A DNA stretch of 8,314 nt from an uncultured Actinomycetes bacterium (GTDB taxonomy: Bacteria; Actinomycetota; Actinomycetes; Mycobacteriales; Mycobacteriaceae): positions 1-8,314 of the forward strand of contig CAIWCQ010000217.1 in NCBI GenBank assembly GCA_903911165.1, written 5' to 3'. This document shows, in pieces, positions 7,201 to 8,314 of the stretch (the first letter of the stretch is position 1; each line of letters begins with the position of its first letter). A program made the translations under genes and the position numbers. A model generated the notes under the pieces. That model saw only the letters and a list, made by a program, of their open reading frames with translations. It did no database searches and was not told the origin of the DNA.

Positions 7201-8314
7201 GACGTCGCAGGGTCCGCCTACGCGGGAGCCGATGGAGACCCGCGAACCTCGTGGACCGCGCAACAGGGTGCGGCACAACATCGTTCAGCACCGACCTTGA
7301 CGGTCACACTGCCCGGCGCATCGGAGGTAAGCGGCCTTCGCCTGATCCAGAGCGGTTCGACACTGCCCAGCCATCCGACGATGGTGGCGATCGATCTCGG
7401 CGACGGCCCCCAGGTCCGCAGGCTCAGTTCCGCACCTGACGCCGGGCCCCAGACGCTCTCGCTGCACCCGCGGATCACCGACACTGTTCGGATCAGTCTG
7501 CTGGACTGGGATGACGTGATCGACCGCACGGCATTGGGTTTCGATCAACTCAAGCCGCCTGGTCTGGCCGAGGTCACTGTGCTGGGCCCGGACGGCGCAC
7601 CGATCGCTGCAGCCGACGCTCGAGCCAACCGAGCTCGCGGGATCGAATTGCCATGCGGGCAGGGACCGGTGATCGCCGTCGCGGGCCGATTCGTGCAGAC
7701 GTCGGTGTCGACGACGGTGGGTGCACTACTCGAGGGCAGGCCGATCCCGGCACGACCCTGTGATCCAAACCCGATCTCCCTGCCCACCGGCATCCAGGAG
7801 TTGTTGATCAGTCCGGGTTCGGCCTTCATCGCCGACGGCATCCAACTGCGCGGACCTCTAAGCGCCGAGATCGCCACGGCACCAACGACTCCCGCCCAGG
7901 TGACCCAATGGACCGCTGATCGGCGAGAGATCAGTGTGATTCGGTCGCCCATCGCGCGGGTTGTGGTGGTACCGGAGAGCGTCAACCCCGGCTGGGTCGC
8001 GCGTACGCCGGACGGCGCGACACTGACACCGGTGATCGTGAATGGCTGGCAACAGGGCTGGGTGGTGCCGGCCGGTGCGACGGGAACGATCACCCTGGGG
8101 TTCGCATCCAACGGCCCTTACCGCGTGGGCCTGGTCGGCGGTCTCGCGCTGCTGCCACTGCTAGTGCTGCTGGCGCTGGTGCCACCGCGTCGACCGGAGG
8201 CGGCTGAACCTGCAGCCGCACCCTGGTCGCCCGGAGCGCTGGCCGGTGTGGGGTTGATGGCTGCCGGCGCGGCGATCGCGGGCGTGGGCGGGGCCGTGGT
8301 GTTCGGCGCGGCAC
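4219..8314 (+). CDS. aftD: Arabinofuranosyltransferase AftD, 3' truncated by window edge; start codon uncertain
   Basis: A giant GT-C membrane enzyme that transfers arabinofuranose from decaprenyl-phosphoarabinose onto arabinogalactan/lipoarabinomannan outside the membrane. About 1365 codons are present with no stop; M. tuberculosis AftD is about 1400 residues, so the last membrane helices are missing. Numbering from CTG 4219: TM1 is about 31-50, followed by the loop SPDTKLDLTANPLRF with Asp53 and Asp57. Roughly ten further helices run to residue 451, with a FIESSG loop (Glu276). Then comes an extracytoplasmic region to about 1299, containing two discoidin/CBM-like motifs, VDADPATAW (767-775) and ADGDPRTSW (1004-1012), and Cys pairs 916/935 and 1146/1181. 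Helices resume at about 1301-1324 and 1340-1365. The frame is closed by TGA up to 4131, and no ATG, GTG or TTG occurs before GTG 4336, which would cut into TM1. CTG 4219, 1 base after the upstream TAG, is the best candidate. The published M. abscessus structure showed a bound acyl carrier protein. Confidence 0.93.
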   Translation, partial: MSTLAASPPTASPPTAAEDTATGSPLSRRWLAGIFSAALVLCLASSPGLISPDTKLDLTANPLRFLARAANLWNSDLPFGQAQNQAYGYLFPHGAFFALGHTLGVPGWLTQRLWWAVLLTVGCWGLLRVTEALGIGTRTSRLIGAVAYALSPRVLTTIGSISSETLPMMLAPWVLLPVILALDRQRPHLRATGASSPRMLAGRAGVALALMGAVNAVASLAACLPAIIWWACHRPNRRWRRFTAWWLLASLLAVAWWVVALVLLGRISPPFLDFIESSGVTTQWTSLTEVLRGTSAWTPFVAPGSTAASSLVSQPVAVLATTLVAAGGLAGLALRSMPARGRLVTMLMVGLVLITAGYSGGLGAPLANEVQSFLDAAGAPLRNVHKIEPVIRIPLVLGIAHLLGRIPLPGSVSRPVWVRAVAHPEKDKRMAAGIVVLTALLVATSLAWTGRLTPPGTFRAIPDYWHQAADWLTENHDAGRVLVVPGAPFANQIWGNSHDEPLQVLGDFPWGVRDSIPLTPPQTIRALDSVQRLFAAGRGSAGLADTLDRQGISYLVVRNDLDPETSRSARPLLVHRAIEGSPGLTKVAEFGEPVGAGTVEGFISDSGLRPLFPAVQIYRVRPAGALDPGRPYFAAANAMVRVAGGPESLLRIDERRRLLGEEPLGPMLLTADAHRAGLSTPPGRGVIVTDTPVDRETDYGRVDDHSSSVRAPGDRRDTFNRVPDYPMPGAPLVVGSWSGGRLSASSSSSDATALPAVAPASAPVAAVDADPATAWVSNSLQPALGQWLQIDFDRPVTNATLTITPSATAVGAQVRRLQVSTINGTSTVSFERPGVPLTVALPYGETPWVRITAVGTDDGSTGVQFGITELAVTQYDASGFARAVDLRHSVAVPPPPRGSPVAAWDLGSELLGRDGCADVGVGGSDTRETNTSVACAASMAVAPEEPVTLSRTLSVPTAMDVTPTVWVRARQGPRLADLIAQPGRARASGAADLIDVAGSAYAGADGDPRTSWTAQQGAAQHRSAPTLTVTLPGASEVSGLRLIQSGSTLPSHPTMVAIDLGDGPQVRRLSSAPDAGPQTLSLHPRITDTVRISLLDWDDVIDRTALGFDQLKPPGLAEVTVLGPDGAPIAAADARANRARGIELPCGQGPVIAVAGRFVQTSVSTTVGALLEGRPIPARPCDPNPISLPTGIQELLISPGSAFIADGIQLRGPLSAEIATAPTTPAQVTQWTADRREISVIRSPIARVVVVPESVNPGWVARTPDGATLTPVIVNGWQQGWVVPAGATGTITLGFASNGPYRVGLVGGLALLPLLVLLALVPPRRPEAAEPAAAPWSPGALAGVGLMAAGAAIAGVGGAVVFGAA

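Noticed and set aside
6426..7439. 337-codon plus-strand open frame
   Set aside because: It is an alternative frame within aftD, Arg/Gly-rich and without motifs, while the aftD frame is continuous and matches the family throughout.

Overview
The window is high-GC actinobacterial DNA whose gene content and order match the mycobacterial locus known in Mycobacterium tuberculosis as Rv0242c to Rv0236c. Family identity rests on my memory of those proteins, since no search could be run. The absence of the vapBC24 toxin-antitoxin pair that M. tuberculosis carries at this locus suggests a non-tuberculous mycobacterium or close relative; I cannot name the species.

Layout: (1) Positions 1-2107, plus strand: the 3' nine-tenths of fabG4 (3-oxoacyl-thioester reductase, 5' end outside the window), then htdX (3-hydroxyacyl-thioester dehydratase) after only 5 bases. 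This is a reductase/dehydratase pair acting on fatty acyl thioesters. (2) Positions 2079-3889, minus strand: lpqI (lipoprotein GH3 N-acetylglucosaminidase of peptidoglycan recycling), followed 2 bases later by a TetR-family regulator. The regulator's 3' end overlaps the end of htdX by 29 bases. (3) Positions 3890-4043: the only real intergenic region, a divergent promoter region with a tandem 17/18-base repeat and a candidate promoter on each strand. (4) Positions 4044-8314, plus strand: a 57-residue single-pass membrane protein of the Rv0236A/DUF2613 type, then aftD, the very large GT-C arabinofuranosyltransferase of arabinogalactan and lipoarabinomannan synthesis, cut off by the window end about 1365 codons in.

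The right half is about the envelope: lpqI trims and recycles peptidoglycan, and aftD and its small partner build arabinan, fired from one shared divergent region. The left half is lipid metabolism. I see no RNA gene, insertion sequence, CRISPR array, phage or plasmid element. The locus is largely conserved core genome, and I do not find a new multi-gene system. The points worth a second look are the apparent lack of an ATG, GTG or TTG start for aftD (a CTG one base after the upstream stop is the best candidate), the tandem repeat over the promoter, a possible leaderless start for lpqI, and the conserved but functionally unassigned small membrane protein.
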